Shown here piece by piece: positions 61,340 through 64,000 of a stretch of 64,000 nucleotides of DNA (its first letter is position 1; each line of letters opens with the position of its first letter). The notes below the pieces were generated by a model. That model saw only the letters and a program-made list of their open reading frames with translations, was not told the origin of the DNA and did not search any database. Made by a program: the position numbers and the translations under genes. The stretch is from Proteles cristata cristata (lineage: Eukaryota > Chordata > Mammalia > Carnivora > Hyaenidae): positions 310,001 through 374,000 of the forward strand of contig JAESUZ010005101.1 in NCBI GenBank assembly GCA_017311185.1, read 5' to 3'.

Positions 61340-62161
61340 TATCTGGAGGGCAAATACCCAAGATGTTTATGCCCTTTGGAACCAGGAAACAGATGGGTGT
61401 TTATCTTAAGGACGTCATTCTGAATAAATCTGAAATAAAAGAAGGTCCAATATGCCCTTTAGGAATATCATAATGGCCCCAAACTGGAGATAGTCTAAAT
61501 ATCCAACAATGGGAATAGTTAAATGAACAACAAACTACCAACCACGGCTGGCCAAGTAACGTTCCCTCCCAAAGACGTCAAAGGTCCGACACCGGGAACC
61601 AACCTGTGAATACACAGTCTTACATGGTAAAAGGAACTTTGCAGATGTGATTAGGTGAACAGTTCTGAGATGGGAGATCATTCCAGATTATCCAAGTAGG
61701 CCCAACACCATGACAAAGGGCTGTGTAAGAGGCCGGCCCCACCTGGGCCAGACCTAGAGAAGGAGCCACGACAAAAGAGGCAGAGGTGAGAGACTGAGAG
61801 ATGAGACTTGAGGTTGCCATGCTACTGGCTTTCAAGACAGAGGAAGGGGTCATATGGCAAAGTACGTGGAGGCCTCCAGAAGTTGGAAGAGGCAAGAAAA
61901 CATTCTTTCCTAGAGGTTTCAGAAGGGACAAGAAGGGATCTGGCCGACACCTAAACTTTAGGAATTCTGATCATCAGAACTATAGAAATCTACATCTGTG
62001 TCCTTTAAAACCACTACACTTATGGTAAACTTTTATAGCAGCAACACTAATACACTACTAGGCAGCCACTGAAAATGATCAAACAGAAGAAAAATACTAA
62101 CATGCACAGATCGGAAAATAGAATGATGACAATTATCAGTCTGTAAAATACACATACAAAT
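61340..62161 (+). repeat. Old LINE (L1/HAL1-like) interrupted by an MLT1 LTR
   Basis: Left part 61340-61561 ('TCTAAATATCCAACAATGGG', 'TAGTTAAATGAAC') and right part 62053-62161 ('GGCAGCCACTGAAAATGATC', 'ACTAACATGCACAGATCGG') read on as one old LINE once the LTR is taken out. Confidence 0.6.
61562..62052 (-). mobile_element. MLT1-type LTR (solo, reverse)
   Basis: 'CCCAAAGACGTCAAAGGTCC', 'CTTACATGGTAAAAGGAACTTTGCAGATGTG' (parts), 'CCAGATTATCCAAGTAGGCCC', 'GGCCTCCAGAAGTTGGAAG', 'AGCAGCAACACTAATACAC' match the reverse MLT1 LTR. Inserted in the older LINE. Confidence 0.82.
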
Positions 62162-62174
62162 AGATCAAAATTCT

Positions 62175-62386
62175 GGGGAATCTGGGTAGCTCAGTAGGTT
62201 AAGCATCAGGCTTATGATTTCAGCTCAGGCCATGATTTCAGGGTCAGGAGATCAAGTCCCACATCAGGGTTCCCTCTAGGCGCACAGCCTGCTTGGGATT
62301 CTCTCTTTCCCTCCCTCTCTTCCCCTCCCGATTGCATATGCTCTCTCAAATAAGCAAGCAATACAGAAATAAAAATAAAACAATTT
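62175..62386 (+). repeat. CanSINE, outer member of a nested pair
   Basis: GGGGAATCTGGGTAGCTCAG head, 'TTATGATTTCAGC' subtype. The outer perfect 12-bp duplication AGATCAAAATTC lies at 62162-62173 and 62630-62641, enclosing the SINE inserted in its tail. Confidence 0.93.
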
Positions 62387-62606
62387 ATACAAGCATTTTT
62401 TTTAATGTTTTATTTATTCTAAGAGAGAGAGAGACAGCATGAGCAGGGAAGGGTCAGAGAGAGAGGGAGTCACAGACTGAAACAGGCTCCAGGCTCTGAG
62501 CTGGCAGTCAGCACAGAGCCTGATGCGGGGCTAGAACCCACGAACTGCGAGATCATGACCTAAGCGAAAGTCGGACGCTTAACCGACTAAGCCACCCAGG
62601 CGCCCC
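62387..62606 (-). repeat. Young CanSINE nested in the previous SINE's tail
   Basis: Reverse copy of the CTAAGCGAAAGTCGG subtype. Inner perfect 12-bp repeat ATAAAACAATTT at 62375-62386 and 62610-62621. Confidence 0.95.
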
Positions 62607-62650
62607 AAGATAAAACAATTTTAAAAAACAGATCAAAATTCATAAAAACA

Positions 62651-62808
62651 GGGGCACCCGTGTGGCTCAGTTGGTTTAGCATCCAACTCTTGATTTCAGC
62701 TCAGGTCATGATCTCATGGTTCTTGAATTCAATCCCTGCATTGGGCTCTACACTGATAGTGTAGAGCCTGCTTGGGACTCTCTCTCTCTCTCTCTAATGA
62801 AAAAAAGA
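62651..62808 (+). repeat. CanSINE, 'TCTTGATTT' head subtype, shortened
   Basis: GGGGCACCCGTGTGGCTCAG head with CAACTCTTGATTTCAGC; the CT-rich part is truncated and the AATAAA tail is lost. Confidence 0.93.
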
Positions 62809-62849
62809 TTGATACAAACAGATGAAAATATATCAGTAGATTTAAAGAC

Positions 62850-63825
62850 CTCATAACTGGTCCCTCCGCTTCTGCCCACAAGCTCCTAAGACACAGAGCG
62901 GTTCTTTTCAAACACGGAATTACCTTACTTCTCTGCTCAAAACCCTCCAACAGCTTCGGTCCTCTCAAAGAAAAAGCTCAAGTCCCAAGAAGAACTTGTA
63001 GAGCCCAGGGAAGAGACACGAGACATGCACACGTGTTTTATGTGACTGGCAGTGACCTCCACCCAGGCACCAGCAGGGTCCTACTTCCTCCAGCTGTCTG
63101 GCCTTCCCGCCTTTACTGTCTTGCTGACGCCGCTTCAGCTTCACCGGCCACCTCGCTATTTCTAGAACATACCAAGCACGCTCCTTCATGCTTTCTCTAC
63201 TCCCTGCTCCCTCTGCCTGAAGTACCGTATCCAGGGGAAGGTTTCCTAGAACAAAGGGCAGGGCCATCTCCCGGATTTGCTCTCCAAACACAGTTACATC
63301 ACCTGTAAATATGTGAGTCTGTCGATTTCCTGACAACCTCACCAGCACTGCTTTTCATCACTTCAAGATGTGTTTGTTGCAAAGTGATAGTTCAGTTCTG
63401 TGTTCACTTCTACTGTGAACATTTTGAGTGTGTGTATCACTATAAATAACATGCCACACACATTACACACTTGGACACCTTTTTGATGTCTATCTGTGTA
63501 AGAGAATAGTGTGTGGGCTATGTCATCTGTATTTTAATGTCTCATTACCGCACTTCCTTCCAGTCTCTCTCAAAGGTCACTACCTTATGAACCAGGCTTT
63601 CCTTGACCACTTTAGTTTAAATAACAACCCCAGTGCCCACCTCCCAATTCCCTAAGCCTGCTTACTCTTGCGAATAGCATGTATTACCATCTGTCATTCT
63701 AAAAACTACCTAGTTGTTATACATCTCCCTGAACTAGAACGTGCACTCCCTAAGGACACAGACATTGGCAACTTGGCCTGTTGATGCATTATTGGAGCCT
63801 CAGTGAGTTCACACAGTGGGTGTTA
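62850..63825 (+). repeat. L2 LINE 3' region
   Basis: 'CTTCTCTGCTCAAAACCCTCC', 'GAACATACCAAGCACGCTCC', 'CTCCCTGCTCCCTCTGCCTG', then, after a diverged gap, 'CAAAGGTCACTACC', 'CCAGGCTTTCCTTGACCAC', 'GAACTAGAACGTGCACTCCC' follow L2 order. Confidence 0.75.
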
Positions 63826-63827
63826 CA

Positions 63828-63911
63828 TATATACATACATATATATACACATATATACATATATACACATATATATATACATATATACATATATACACAT
63901 ATATATATATT
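63828..63911. repeat. (TATA/CATA)n microsatellite
   Basis: About 84 bp of alternating TATATACACATATATACA-type sequence adjoining the tail side of a reverse SINE. Self-complementary and likely polymorphic. Confidence 0.95.
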
Positions 63912-64000
63912 TGAGATAGCACGCGAGCAGGGCAGAGGAGCAGAGGGAGGGAGAAGGAAAGAGAGAGTGAGAGAGAGAGAGAACAAAAGACAGTCTGAAG
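63912..64000 (-). repeat. CanSINE, cut by window end
   Basis: 'TTTGAGATAGCACGCGAGCAGGGCAGAGG...GGAGAAGGAAAGAGAGAG' is the tail half of a reverse SINE that continues beyond the window. Confidence 0.8.

Overview
The window reads as nuclear DNA of a carnivoran mammal, most likely a cat-family (felid) species. More than 40 copies of a tRNA-derived SINE (CanSINE/SINEC type) are present. They have a head close to GCGCCTGGGTGGCTCAGT, a CT-rich middle and an AATAAA/A-rich tail, and occur in both orientations. Around them are L1 fragments, ancient L1/HAL1-like LINEs, L2, MIR, three MLT1-type LTRs, one MER5A-like and one MER20-like DNA transposon remnant, and several microsatellites. There is no prokaryotic or viral gene organisation.

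I can support one protein-coding gene with confidence: an intact, intronless PABIR1 (formerly FAM122A) at 12192-13055 on the minus strand. It encodes 287 residues, the length I recall for the human protein. PABIR1 is a small, largely disordered inhibitor of the PP2A-B55 phosphatase. Its 5' end lies in a CpG-rich island (about 12590-13640) with an NRF1-like site. A GCC-repeat leader carries a short upstream ORF in good context and, if transcription starts far enough upstream, a second ORF that overlaps the main start out of frame. The presumed 3' UTR begins with a U/G-rich stretch including a 25-nt homopolymer.

In human, PABIR1 sits inside an intron of PIP5K1B in the same orientation. By synteny the whole window is probably PIP5K1B intron on the minus strand. 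I found no PIP5K1B coding exon here, so that placement is inference.

Layout: 1-12 kb is mostly unique sequence with MIR, L2, old repeats and one L1 3' end at about 5-6.2 kb. PABIR1 and its promoter lie at 10.6-13.6 kb. 13.5-16 kb holds old repeats and MIRs. 16-33 kb is SINE-dense, with tandem and nested insertions at 20.6-21.1, 27.6-28.1, 29.1-30.0 and 31.2-32.3 kb. 33.3-35.4, 46.1-49.2, 50.1-51.8 and 57.2-60.3 kb are SINE-poor unique stretches. 60-64 kb is repeat-rich again, with an MLT1 inside an old LINE and a SINE inside the tail of another SINE.

I see no previously undescribed gene system. The points most worth checking are the PABIR1 leader and 3' UTR features, the young SINE subfamily with near-perfect target duplications, and inverted SINE pairs that could form double-stranded RNA in the intron. 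Repeat names rest on recall of consensus sequences, and repeat boundaries are accurate to roughly 5-30 bases.
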